Assembly: GCA_910574455.1 (NCBI GenBank)
Contig: CAJSYZ010000002.1
Location: forward strand, 955,671-1,019,670
Length of the DNA: 64,000 bases
Direction of reading: 5' to 3'
Origin: Trichaptum fuscoviolaceum
Lineage: Eukaryota; Basidiomycota; Agaricomycetes; Hymenochaetales; Trichaptaceae
Every line of letters begins with the position of its first letter. Position 1 is the stretch's first letter. Made by a program: the position numbers and the translations under genes. The notes beneath the pieces were generated by a model that searched no databases, had not been told where the DNA came from, and was given only the letters and a program-made list of their open reading frames with translations. Below, one piece after another: positions 25,001-36,222 of the stretch.

Positions 25001-25218
25001 TGTGAAGTGTTGGTGGAGTCCAACAATGCTTTGCCTCCAGAATCCGTTGGTGACTCTAATACTATATCATCTGCTCGCACAACTTTGGTGTGTTCCTTTG
25101 GAAGGCGAAGCGACACCCTTTCAGGAGTACTGTCTTGCAGTAATATCCGCCCTATTTGACCATAATGATCATGAGTATTTTGCTGGTTGTAACGATCAAG
25201 CAGTATACTACATACCAT
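22026..25218 (-). CDS. Large charged helical protein of unknown function (frameshift at T6)
   Basis: The gene reads from an ATG complementing 25216-25218 to a stop at 22026. An intron at 24261-24328 joins ...LVVSAFA to LEHAAAATAIRSLCENARDD. The long downstream frame by itself begins with TTG, so it needs this upstream exon. Within the first exon the frame slips at six T on the plus strand (24560-24565): KELKKGL continues as DGDLPNDLTSVIKSLNEI one frame over. The product would be about 1,040 residues: a mixed N-terminus, heptad-like helices, a 9-residue repeat (QPEAGTVTT) and a Lys/Pro/Glu linker, then a helical C-terminal half with LRHRRNIHRERASCLLRAIQIILC and LIQAPAKLYGRELEDVQ, and an (ASAD)n run near the end. 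I recognise no domain. It lies head-to-head with the gene at 26736 across a palindrome-rich spacer and shares its 3' flank with the proteases. Confidence 0.6.
22195..22286. repeat. 12-bp coding minisatellite (ASAD repeat)
   Basis: CTCGCATCTGCA-type units repeat about eight times in frame with the 22026-25218 gene. They encode Ala-Ser-Ala-Asp on the minus strand. The last unit is degenerate (CAATTGCA). Confidence 0.9.
23961..24031. repeat. 27-bp coding repeat containing CTCAGGCTGAG
   Basis: Three copies of a 27-base unit encode the nonapeptide QPEAGTVTT (the last copy differs). Each contains the 11-base odd palindrome CTCAG-G-CTGAG that is otherwise seen in spacers. Confidence 0.85.
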
Positions 25219-26711
25219 ACGGACTGGTTATTTCGGACTCCGTTGCAATCTCTATGGCAGGTGACAGTCCATTTAGTAGTACTGATTGATGCTTGAGCCC
25301 TATTTAATAACATTCAAGATGCCAGTGATGACCATGCCTGTGAGTGATGAATTACTATTAAACCGTATAGTACTACACACCGAAGGCCTGCAATGCTTCT
25401 TTGATTGTGCTAGCCTTAGCCTGAGGCTGAGTCTTGTCATCATGCAAGTCTACCGCAGGACTAGTTGTCATTGTTTATTGTGCAGTTAGACTCGGAGTCT
25501 GCCAGCCTGCCAGTGAGTGAGCCTGAGTGACACGGCGATGGGCACAGGGTCAGGGTCGCAGCCTTGGCGTAGTAGTATGTACTACTATGTAGTACTTGTT
25601 ACAATTTGAACTCAGCTTATCACTGATCATGATGCTGTCTCAGATAGTATTAGTAAGTCGGAGCCTCAAGTTCCGAGTGGCGCTAGGACCCCGAGGAGTC
25701 CGAATAGTACTACTACTACTAGTAGTATCATACTCAGGCTAGGCCTGCCGGAAACTCTTGAATGGATGGGTTTTATCCGGACAAAACACTTCAACTTGAA
25801 CTGTGGATTCTCTTACTACTAGTAGTACTAGAATTCGGAAAAGAGCGGGACTGGGAACTTTTAGCGCAATTTTAGTCGGACTGCCGGGCAGGCCTTTGGC
25901 AGTCCTTTCATCCGGACTCCGTACCCGGGCCATGCCTTCAAGTTGGTTGCATCATGATCCGGGGATGGTTACTATCCAAATCCGATAAAAGCTTTGGCAG
26001 GCCTTTAAGTTGTGCCGGGCCACTGCCGGGGTCTGCCGCCTCCGAGTCAACTTCAAGTTGAACTTGAAGTTGCCACTGGCAGTGGTACAAGCCTTAGGTC
26101 GGAAAAAAGAATCGAAGTTCAGGATCGGCGCCCGGTCTTTCAGAGAAGAATTCAGCAACAACTTGAATACTACTACTAGTATAGGGCATTGTTAGCCAAA
26201 CTTGCAACTTGAACAGGCCTCCGCACTTTTTGGGGTGATTTAGCTGGAAATTTACTTCACATTTTTCAAATTTTGATTCCTTCAAATACTATCTGGAATG
26301 CCAGTGTACTACTACTACTACTAGTAGTAAGCCTAGAGCCTGAGCTCAAACTTTTCAAAGAACAATTATCCGGACAACTTGAACTTGAAGGCCCGGCATG
26401 ATCATCTGCGCCGGTGTCACGGCCCGAGCAGTAGCCTGAGTATATAGTACTCAGGCTAAGGCTGGCACTGGCAGTACTAGTACTAGGGCTTCAACTTGAA
26501 CTTGTTCAAGTTCAAGTTGCTGGGGTCCTGTGCCACTGTGGCACTGCTGCCACCAGTGCTGGCGACCACTGGGCAGCCTGCGGGTATGGTTTCAACTCAA
26601 GTTACTACATAGTAGTACCGACGGGGCCACAGCGGCGTGTGCTAGTGATCCCCCTGTTGCCGTATAAGTACTCACTGAGCTGAAAGCTCGAGCCCACTTT
26701 CACTATTCAAG
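25219..26711. other. Divergent spacer packed with G-centred palindromes
   Basis: No gene is seen. The spacer separates two large head-to-head genes. It contains GACTCGGAGTC (25489-25499), CACTGGCAGTG (26074-26084), CAACTTCAAGTTG with AACTTGAAGTTG beside it (about 26048-26073), and repeated TACTACTAGTAGTA. TATAAGTAC-like sequence near 26664 could serve the plus-strand gene. Confidence 0.6.
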
Positions 26712-26735
26712 TTGCTCTTTGACAAGACTCTGAAA

Positions 26736-28665
26736 ATGTCATACCTCTACTTCAGCGATCCGGATGACCATGATACAGACTCGGACACTGGCAGTACTAC
26801 TAGTGACGACTCGTATTCAAGTTACGAGGCGGATCCTCTTAGTGGTAGGAAACTCAAATCATCTAACATCGAGCGCAAGACTCAATTGAAGACAGATGGT
26901 CGTCTACTTTCTCTAGACTTTCACGGCTCTACAGGCTTCGTCGAAGGCGATCTCCTCAAACGACTTGACGTGTTCGCTAAGAACTCGAACGTCGGAATCC
27001 AGGCCATTGACACACTCTCCACGAAGATAGTTAACGAGATACGGCATAATCATTATCGCCGTTATGCGACCCAGAATGACAAACTTCTTCTCTCCACGGT
27101 GGCCATCTTTAAGATAGTGGTCCAACAGACAAGACGAGCCCTTCATGATTACCAAGAGGAGCTAGACAAAGTCAAGAAAAGGCAGTTGTTGATAAACTTC
27201 CGGGCAGTACGGAACTTGACTAATCTCCTCAAGTACATGGGCGACTTGAATGATGTGCACCTTACAAACGTAAGTCATAAATTCATTACAACTCGGACTT
27301 GCCACTGGCAGTGTACCAGTCGTGATAATATTTGTACTGACTTTCTTCTCCGGTGATTGCCAGTGGACGTCCGCTGAATTTGCTATTCGGAACACTGTAG
27401 GCGATATAAGGTTAATGGTGGTGTTGGCGCTTGCGGAGCTCCTTCCAAGTTCTGAGTTCATATCGCGAGAACGCCGAGAGTACTATACTAGGTTCATCAA
27501 TGGTACCGGATGGTCGAAATTTCTGGATCGCGTAACGGTCTTTTATCACTCACACTACGTGTTCTATCCAGTTGGCTTAAAAGGGGATGGGAGGTGGATA
27601 CACCAGAATTCCATATTCTCCTGCTTTCAGAACAAGTTCTTCGAATCCTCTTACCTTAATGATGCTAGTACGCGTCACGGTCGAGGCATGATTCGACTTC
27701 CGACGGCGATCCAAAACTCTACTACCAATGACAACTACTCTCACCCGCACGCCATGGAATTTTCGCTGCCAGTGTTCACATCAGGCCTTGACTCGTCCAC
27801 GTCGACAGTGCAGCGCACGGCTTCCGGGCGTGACCCTAATGACTCGCCAGTGGTAATAGGGGGTCCTGTGCAAGCGTTGAGGTTCTTCGTCCCTCTGCTT
27901 ATATGGTCGTACAACGCGTGCAAGGAATGTTTGGTTTTGTTAGATGCCCTCATTGCACAAGTTCATCAGGAAGTCTCCATCCCAGACTCATTGGCAGGTT
28001 CGGCATCGGCAGATCGAACACCGAAAATGAAGGTAGAAGTTGATTACTCCGCTGTATTTCTACACGGTTCAGCGGTGGATGTACGCCACCGATTGGCACG
28101 CTCAGGCGACCTCGTCAAGCTTGTTTCCGTCATCGACGCTGTGGAGAAGGAGGATGCTGTTCAGGATACCACAAAGCCATCCATCAAATTGTACACTGTT
28201 GGTGAAGTGGGCAAGATGGAGGATGCTGTACACCGGCAGAAGTTCGAGGATGAACTACGCAAAGAACGCCAGACCTTCCTGAACAAATTCAATTTGATCA
28301 AGAAATGTCTATTAATTCTTACGGACGACCTCTTTATGCACGTAATCCTCCATCTCAACGTTCGACCGACAGTACAAGAACGGGCGGGAGTAGTCGCCAG
28401 CAACCCTCTTGTCAAGGTCCTCGAGGGTGATTTACGTGGCTTAGTCCAGAAACTTCACCAATCCGATGACGATTATGACTTCAACCGCGAGAACCTTTTT
28501 TCGACAGAGCGCGAGATGGATTCTTTCGTCTCCACAGCAGTTGGTAGTGAATCAATTTTTTGTGAAGACTACAAAATCTTACTAGCGCTTCTCGAAAACC
28601 TTAATCCTCTTGGAGACGACTCTTCGAACATCAGCTCGGGACCCATTCGCGATGGTAGTAACTAG
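26736..28665 (+). CDS. Large protein of unknown function, two exons
   Basis: Exon 1 runs to 27269 and exon 2 from 27364; the 94-nt intron is phase 0 and itself contains CACTGGCAGTG (27303-27313). The start chosen gives 611 residues beginning MSYLYFSDPDDHD; an in-frame ATG at 26712 would add eight. The N-terminus is an Asp/Ser-rich low-complexity segment in which the ACTGGCAGTACTACTAGTG wording is translated as TGSTTSD. Then come helical segments (QQTRRALHDYQEELDKVKKR), a block WTSAEFAIRNTVGDIRLMVV, and a C-terminal helical region with RQKFEDELRKERQTFLNKFN. No signal peptide or convincing membrane helix is present, and I recognise no domain. Reading frame and splice sites are clean, unlike its divergent neighbour. 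It may be cargo of the accessory block. Confidence 0.7.
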
Positions 28666-29246
28666 GGTGCTCAGGCAGGTCCGGCTTCTACGATATTGAC
28701 CCTCACTCATGTGGGATAACTTTGTGCTTGTACTGTGTCGCAAATGTCTACTATACTAGTACGCAATAAGGACTCGGAGGCTTTTTTTTCATTCTACATT
28801 CCGTTCAAGTTATTACTATTCGAATATTTCATTTATGTTTATGAGAAGGTTATTCAATTTGTCAACTTGAAGGGTTGTACTGATATTTTTCATCAGTTTA
28901 CTCCCTTTTCAAGCTCCTCTGTGCTGTACTACTAATCTGCGAGCGCAGCGCAGATTAGTAGTACTAGTATTGGTATAGTTTGAAAACGTTGGTATTGTGA
29001 TGTGAATGTTTTCTTGATTACTACTTGTATTAAATAAAATAGAAAGTTTATTTAGCTTGAAGGTCTAAGTTCAAGTTGTGCCAGCCTGCCAGTGAGTGTA
29101 CTCCGACTCCGACTCCAAGTCGGAGTCTACTTATTACTAGTAAGTACTACTAGTACTAGTAGTAAAATGGACATCGTAGTACAGAGAATTCCAACCATCG
29201 TGCCTACTGTACTTTGTGTGCTAAATGAAGAGTTTTGTTTTTATCA
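28666..29246. other. Convergent spacer
   Basis: AT-rich, without a gene. It lies between two convergent genes. It holds a perfect hairpin around 28931-28970 (TACTACTAATCTGCG and its inverse) and GACTCC/GGAGTC and ACTAGT palindromes at about 29100-29165. Confidence 0.5.
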
Positions 29247-32200
29247 TTATCTACTTTCGTACAATGTTTCGTGCATGTGCATGTCTACAAATCGGTTAAC
29301 ATAGAATCTATCATAAAAGTCCAAGGACTCCTCGGGTGTCAATGACTTTGGAGGACATTCATCACCCTTTGGCACCCCAAGGAGGTGAGCCAAACGAAAG
29401 ATATCCCCTATACCTATCACAAATAGCTTCGGAGCCTTGCAGTCACGGTGGTAGTAGTGACGTCTGCCACTGGCTTTCACACCAGGACAGGTGGTAAAGG
29501 TGTCTAACTCATATTCCGGCTCGACAATCCACATACTTGTTTTTTGGTCAGGCGAGTCTCCAACACGCTTGAAAAATTGGACGAGAGCGCATTCCTGACG
29601 TTTCAATTTACTAACGGCAAAGGAGAAAAGAAGCATAACTCGGGCAACTCGCATTCCTGCAAACCCCTTTTTGCGAGTATTAACTCGAACAAGGACTGCA
29701 TCACGTCTTGCCTTTCCGCGCCAAGAGGGATTGGACCTGATCACCTCCCTCATTGCTTGTTCTATAGGGATCGATTCGCCACGGAAGGCAAAGAAAGCGG
29801 TGGCTGAATGGAAAATTGAAAAGTCATTGCTTATGTCCAATTCAACTGCTGGTTCGGCTCTGCCAGAGGAGCCCCTTAAGTTGGAGTTGTGCTTCTCGTA
29901 CTTGTTGAATAAGTAGTCTTTAATGAGCTGTGGGAGTTTTCGGAGCTCTGGATGGCCTTTTATCGCCGCAAGAGCGTTAAGTTGCTTAGGGTACACCGTA
30001 CTGGACTCTGCAAGGATGATATCAAAGAAGTCAGATGTGCAGCACCAAAAGCATGGGTTACTAAGTACTAATACTTACGTGACTTCGAAGCCATTAACAT
30101 CAAGCTCAAAGGGTCATTTCTGCCACCCAAGCGCATCTGGCGTTCAGCATGTAGTATGTCATGAACCGCAAGATGCTGAGGCCCATGCACTAAGCTTTCG
30201 GGATCTTCCAGGTCTGCAATTTCGTTGAGTTCATTATTGCCCACAATGTCATCGAAGAAGTCCTCTGTATCATCAGCTGCGCCAGCTACGGGTGTATCAT
30301 GATCATGGTGCATCTGCTCCTTCCGAATTTGGGTCCTCTCAGCCAGAGCGTCATCTGTCTCCGACTCTGACATATTCCTGCGCAGAACATCTTGCAAAGC
30401 TCTCCATGAAGCCTCAGCCAGAGGACTTTCCAGCATTCCACGCCTCTTGAAGTCTGCCCTCGATGCAATAAGTTTACTGAGACGTTGGTTTGCTGTGATC
30501 ATCTGACCCAAAGGATCATTTCTGTTTGAGCGTCGCCATGTTTCCTTCACCGCGTAAATGTGTTTATTCTCTGTGATCGATGAACACAGACCACTCGGTG
30601 CAGCGAACAGAGGGATCATTGTAGGATAGTGGATCATGGCATGCTGTCGTGGAAGTGAGAAGTTATCCCGGATGCCTTTAGCTATGAATATTTGCCGATA
30701 ACGGTGAAAGTGATCCAAAGAGGCTTTGATTTGATCAAGAGTTGAGACTGTAATCGTGTACCGACGCACAAGGTAACAGAAGTCAAGAAATGCACTCAAT
30801 GCGCGAATCATATCATCGTGCGCAATGCCCACAATAGCCGGAAGATACACCTAAGCAAGTTGCATCAAATATCAGCAAACCACCGCCTCGAACAAGACAG
30901 AAAGGTCATATACTTTCATAAGTGCCTTAGAATCATTGCCTGTCCATTGCTTGAAGCCTCGGCCTTCGGGAAATCTGCGAAGTCCAGGAAAAGGAGCAGC
31001 AACTCTGATTCTACGCGGAGATTAGCAGCAGTATTCACATTAAACAACTTGTGAAAAAACAGCACCTTTTATCCACAACGTCCAGCTCTGTCGTGGTCAA
31101 GCTCTGGCAAATCCACTCAACAAGGTGATCCTTAAATACGCCTTTGATCATTTGGTGCAGTAGGTCCGGAGAAATGAGATCGCATATATCTGCACGTGGA
31201 AAGTCATTGGTGAAGGGCTATGGAGCATAGTCGTGGTCAGCTCACATTGTATGGAGAGTTTAGAACACTTACCACAATATCTTGGTGGAACCCATACTCT
31301 TTTCGAACCGTTGCTCTACTTATGCTGTTGTCATCCACCTGTTCTATCAATCGTTCGTGTAGCTCTTTTGTTCGAGGATTTGTAACAAATTCCGGATTAT
31401 CTAGATTCTTGTGAGGTGATGTACATCTATATGGCCACAGTAAGTCATTTTCTCTAACTCGAGTTGGATGTGATTTTTGGAAAGGACAATACTTACTTGC
31501 AGCACCATCCAGTGCATATTGCGCATAGACTCACCTGTTCCGGATAATCGGCTATATACGAGCCGAGTCCGAGAACTGACCTACGCAAGTGACCATCAGG
31601 GCACCGGGAGAATGGTTTGTTCATTGTTTATGGACATTGCTGTCTTCAGTGGACTCAAGATTCTTGATATAGATGAATGAAAGATTTGATGTCTAAAGCG
31701 ACGGAAGTCATCTGACTTTTCATACTGCCGTTCAGCTGCAAAGCATCAGAACTTGAACACAAATGAATAGCTCAGTTTTTGACACACACTCTTTGGTATT
31801 GCTAGAAATGCTACGAGCTGGACTGTATTCAGCTTTTGGGACCGCCGGGCCTTGTTAGATACATTTCCTATTGAAAGATATAACGGATAATATTCGTTGT
31901 TGCCAGTTCCAACGGAGACTGTTGTCTTGTCGCCCCTAAGATGACCGGAACGAACATAGACCCATGGACCGCTTTATCTTCGGCGAAGATTTTGTTCTAA
32001 GTCAAGGATTATCAATACACTTCTTCCAACTTTGAATGCTGCATGATTCATGACTTACAGCCTGTTCCCAAGCAAAGTTTCCGGACATGTAGTTTCTGAA
32101 GACTCGTTCTTTGTTGTCATCAGAGTCCTCCTTCGGCTGATACTCACGAAACGGGACATAGTCGAATTCGCCTTCCAAAGCTGGATTATCCACCAAATTC

Positions 32201-33226
32201 CGGATCACTTCCAAAGGATCCCGATACCAAACATCATATTCTTTCCTCTTCCATGACTCGGTGTTCTCATTTGTCACCTTTTGGCCATTGTCGTCTGTGT
32301 AGAAGTTACTAAAGGATTTCCAAGACACATCACCGACTTTCGTAGCATCAATGACGTTATACATTTTTTGCGCGTCTCCATTGAGTAGCGTACTAGTTGA
32401 ACCCAGATCTAAGTCATCGTCAGGCTCTGTCGCATCCAATTTGGAACATCCGCAAGATTTTACATTCTCCGCCGCCTGAATCAGCTGATAAGCCTTCATG
32501 ATTCCCAGAAGCTTTGTTATGTTCCCAGCAGACATTTGCTCTTCTCGATAGAGAAAATCTGCGAGCTCAAAATCTGCTCGACACGAATAGGGAAACCAGT
32601 CATTTGACGCAGATTCGTTTCGCGGAGCGGGTGAGTCTTCATATTCTAAGAAGTTCCCTTCTGTATCGCATGGAGTGGCTGCACAATGTTTGGTGTCAAA
32701 ATGCTACAGTAAACCGGGAACAATTAATTTGGCGCGCACCATTCAAGTATCTGTGATACACCTTCAAGTTATCCTCACTCTCCTTATAATCTCCAATGTC
32801 GGAATCCAAGTCTTCAGAACGGCCACTGTCACTTCCGGTGACAGAATGGGACAGAGAATGAGGTCTGTCCAAATCTTGAAGCAGCTCGTCTCGGCCTATA
32901 CTGAGCATCGAGATATCCTGTGTAAGCATGGAAATATCGTAATCGTAGGAGTCAGAGCCGCTCTCAGAATGACCCTCTGTTGGAAGTTCGGACGACCTCA
33001 GGAGAGCTCCAAGTTGAGGACTTGGAGCTCGTATGGGTCGAATAGGTGACGATTCATATTCGTGACCACAGGCAGAAGAACTTGCCAAGAATGACGTCGG
33101 ATGAGCTGAATATTCATGTCTTGCTCTTCCAGATTGACTCTTGAACGTCCTACTACAGCCGGGCAAGGTGCATCGAATAGTTGGTGGAAAATGAAAGGGA
33201 TCGTGCTTTTTCCGTGTCGCTGGCAT
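29247..33226 (-). pseudogene. Plavaka-type (CACTA-related) transposase, nearly complete, frameshifted
   Basis: Spliced by eye, the minus strand matches the Plavaka transposase family of Agaricomycetes almost end to end. The start is MPATRKKHDPFHF (ATG complement 33224-33226). A C2H2 zinc finger (CTLPGCSRTFKSQSGRARH) follows, then an acidic linker, DWFPYSCRADFELADFLYR, DVWYRDPLEVIRNLVDNPAL, FVPVILG, DKTTVSVGTGNNEYYPLYL, RCPDGHLRRSVLGLGSYI, a Cys cluster (CAICTGWCCKC), DLISPDLLHQMIKGVFKDH, GRGFKQWTGNDSKALMK, FCYLVRR, and GLCSSITENKHIYAVKETWRR. About ten introns of 50-90 nt were inferred. Two breaks are not explained by splicing: a missing G in GGGG near 31935, and a one-base slip near 31610 before RCPDGH. 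The protein would act in the nucleus as a cut-and-paste transposase; as read it is inactive. Its start faces that of the coiled-coil gene 278 bases away. Confidence 0.85.
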
Positions 33227-33504
33227 CAACTTGAATGTAACCTCAGTAGTAGTACACGTTGACAATTGGGACTCACAGCTGAGCCTCACTGGCACTGGCA
33301 GGCTGCTAGCACTGGCAGTGACTCGGACTCGGAGTGCCACTGGCAGTGAACTTGAACCTGAGTTAAAATTAGTCATAGAGTAGTCACGGTAGTAGTGGGC
33401 GTAAATTTTCAACTTGTCTAAGATAGACGCCCCCGCCTCCCTGATCTTGAACTTGCACCTTCGACACATCTTATCATCATACAAGTCTCAAAACACTGCA
33501 CAAA
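33227..33504. promoter_or_regulatory. Shared divergent promoter region
   Basis: The 278 bases between the transposase ATG and the ATG at 33505 must hold both promoters. They contain two CACTGGCAGTG palindromes (33310-33320 and 33338-33348) and GACTCGGACTCGGAGT between them. In CACTA elements short subterminal repeats bind transposon-encoded protein; whether these do is inference. Confidence 0.45.
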
Positions 33505-34475
33505 ATGTCAACTCAAAGACAGACAAGAGCTAAGAACAGCGAAAAGCACCCCGGAGCAGTCGTTGGACAACTCAGAACAAGACGAACACAGGAGGAGATA
33601 TTGCGGGAGAAGGAAGAAAAAGAGAAAAGGAAAGTACGGCAGGCAGAGAGGCGGGATGAGGCATTGAAGGAGAAGGAAGAGAAGGAAAAGCAGAAGGAAG
33701 AGCGGGCAGCCTTCCGCAGAGCTGCGGCCCAGCAAGTCGCGGTTGCGAAAGAGAGGAAAAAACTCGCTGCGGAGCAAAAACGGGCAGCAAAAGAACAAGA
33801 GGCAGCTGACAAGGTTCGCAAGAAGGTGACTGCAGCAGAGAACCAAGAAGCAGCGATGCTAGAGACCGTAGAGCTTGAAAACAACTTGTCAAAGGCTCTT
33901 GAGACACGCACCCAGATGGGCTCAACAGTGCCCAAACTCACTGGCAAACGTGGACGTAGAAAGCCAAAAGGCGAAGCTAGCAGTAAGTCTTCAACTTTAG
34001 ATCAGTGATGACACAGATCATTTGAACTGGCATAAAAACAGACTCGAAGAACGATGTTAAAGACGTATCGGGTTGTGAAGATGGACACAACGAAGACTTG
34101 GATATTCGTGAGTAACATTGCCTATACATTTTCAGATGATCTCAAAGCTTGGAGGTTGAACACTGTGACTCACCTTAATGCGAAGCAGCGAGTATGGATG
34201 AGCCAAACAGGGAGCCTGCAAAAAAGGCTAGGAAAGAAGATTCCAAAGGTGAACTTCCATTTCGCACACGTGTGCAGACCGCAAAGATGTCCAGGTCTGC
34301 CGCCACCGTGACTCCCAGCGACGCATTCTTTCACGCTCCTGCAGGACCGAACGAGAGTCTTTCTGGTGAAGAAACGGACATAATAGACTCGCCCGCTACG
34401 TCAAGGCGGAACGACAAGACAAAACGCCCTGTCAGGGCGCTTCGCAACACAGATGATTTCCACTTTCATTGGTGA
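33505..34475 (+). CDS. Lys/Glu/Ala-rich coiled-coil protein next to Plavaka transposase
   Basis: Three exons (33505-33982, 34042-34107, 34189-34475) join in frame to 276 residues. Residues about 30-135 form one long charged coiled coil (REKEEKEKRKVRQAERR, RAAFRRAAAQQVAVAKERKK). A basic patch GKRGRRKPKG, an acidic Cys-containing segment and KKARKEDSK follow, so a nuclear location is likely. Proteins with this N-terminal layout (MSTxxQTRAKN then a K/E/A coil) are familiar to me as uncharacterised Agaricomycete proteins near transposases. The head-to-head position suggests a transposon accessory protein, but no function is shown. Confidence 0.7.
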
Positions 34476-35007
34476 AGAGGGTGGAGGTCTTGAGGTGCCA
34501 GTGGCAGGGATAGACTCAGAAAGGATCAATTTGTGAGTTTGAGGTTTGAATCTTGCATTGCGTCTGAATCAGTATCTGGTACTGTCAAGTCGATGTAATG
34601 GTGAGTGAGAAGCTTGATTTAGACTCAATTATTAAACTCATACTAGTATGATCATCATCATCCCGACTACCTACTCAGGCTACTACTACCGTGACGCTCC
34701 CGGGCCGAGACCCAACTTCAAGTTGGAAATCCTTCACCTGCAACATTGACGCTCTTGTCTTTGCTACCACTATATTATGAGCCTTGCTGACGCAAAGCTG
34801 CACCAGACACACCGTCGAATTGCCAGATGATGAAAACTTAAGTCCCTGGGAGGATGAAGGAGAAACAATAACCCTTACAAGCTATCATGGTGTAAAAAAT
34901 AGCACAATCAGCGTGCAACAGAAGGCACATCTTGTCGATTCGGAATAAATGTTGTGAGTTGACGGAGCATTAGAATGGCAGATGCAGTCTGAATAACTTG
35001 TTTATAG
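34476..35007. other. Spacer, possible upstream exons of the micro-exon gene
   Basis: It contains ACTAGT words near 34645 and CAACTTCAAGTTG near 34712. An open stretch at about 34815-34950 reads VELPDDENLSPWEDEGE and ends in TAA. It might be a separate exon, but I could not join it. Confidence 0.35.
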
Positions 35008-36222
35008 GGCGGAAGCGATCCGAAGAGGCTAACAAGGCCGGCTCAAGCTTGTGTGAGTCCGACTGATTACTGTTCGATTCATGTCAGTTGCTCCATGACC
35101 GTTTGTTCATATTCCTTCGTTATTGTTTATCTGCCAACTGCCGTCTCATGAACAGGATGGAGGTAGCAGCAACGTCAACTCGAAGAAAAGGAAGTTATTG
35201 CGTGACACTCTTTCCGGGTCGCAGGTTTCAACGGTAAGCGATGTCATATCATTCTACATTTTTTCAATCTACTGAGTAATCCCTTCCCGTACTCGAGGAT
35301 AAGAATAACAAGATAAATCCAGGTGGACAGGTGAGTACCAGACAGTGATCTTCATGGTACATCCTTCCTTCATTGCTTACTGAATTGGTATTTTGATAGG
35401 ATGCAAACAAGAGGACTGCTATTTCGCAGCTTAGCGCACCGGTAAGTCTATCTTATCTCAACTTCTCTCGTTCCCCCCTTATTTATGGTTGTAAGGTGCA
35501 ATCACTAGCCTTGGAACCCCGTGTACAGGTATGTGTGAGTGTCGATGCACTGTAGGCTCACTTCCGGTGCTCTCCTGTGGCAACTATTCGTTTCCTTCTT
35601 CACTTCAAGTTGAGCGCTAATGTGTGAATATGAATAGGACATCACAGTCACAAAGAACGGAAAGAGGAAGTCGCCACCAGACACCGACTCTCAGGTTAAT
35701 GTGGTAATTCTTCTACCTTCACGTGCAATGAATTCCTTCATTTTATGTTTACTTATTTTAAACCATCTCAATAGGCTAATAAGGCTGTCAAGATCAAGAA
35801 GTCATTGTTGACTGACAGGGACACACAGGCCGGTGCCACAGTAAGCGTCAATTCTATGGTAACCGGCATTTTAAGTTCGTATCTGATCAGGCGGAAAGGA
35901 CTTGAGTAAGAAGAGGAAACCCTCTGACATTCCTTATCGGCCTGAGGCCGATATGACAGTAAGTGCTTCTTTTCGAGCTGTTCACTTGCCACGGATAACA
36001 GCTTTCTGACGTGCTGCAGCCGGAGCTTGGATCCGCTACCTCTAATCGCAAGAGGCAGTCGCTGGTGGCTGATAATGAAGTAAGTGAGAGTCGATTGATA
36101 CACTCTAAATGTAGACATTCACCTTTTTTTCTTACTAATAGTCTGGTGGTCGAAAGATGTCGTTAGCACCTCGAGCACCGTCCCTTGCAATGACGAGAGC
36201 ATCCTGCACCCCCGGACCCGAA
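35008..36222 (+). other. Array of ten phase-0 micro-exons, most with a basic motif
   Basis: Exons at 35008-35052, 35156-35233, 35298-35330, 35400-35441, 35496-35528, 35638-35694, 35775-35840, 35899-35958, 36020-36079 and 36142-36222 are 45, 78, 33, 42, 33, 57, 66, 60, 60 and 81 nt long. All are multiples of three, and each is bounded by a consensus acceptor and a GT donor. Eight carry a short basic cluster (PKR, KKRK, NKR, GKRK, KIKK, KKRK, NRKR, GRK). Any subset could be skipped without a frameshift. The pattern suggests exon duplication. Confidence 0.75.

Noticed and set aside
33508..33947. Leu/Ser/Phe-rich minus-strand open frames up to 144 codons
   Set aside because: They are reverse-strand shadows of the Lys/Glu/Ala-rich coiled-coil gene, whose composition leaves few stops on the other strand.
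35891..35920. Apparent stop codon (TGA) in the eighth micro-exon
   Set aside because: Using the acceptor GGAAAG eight bases further on gives DLSKKRKPSD in phase 0, consistent with all the other cassettes.
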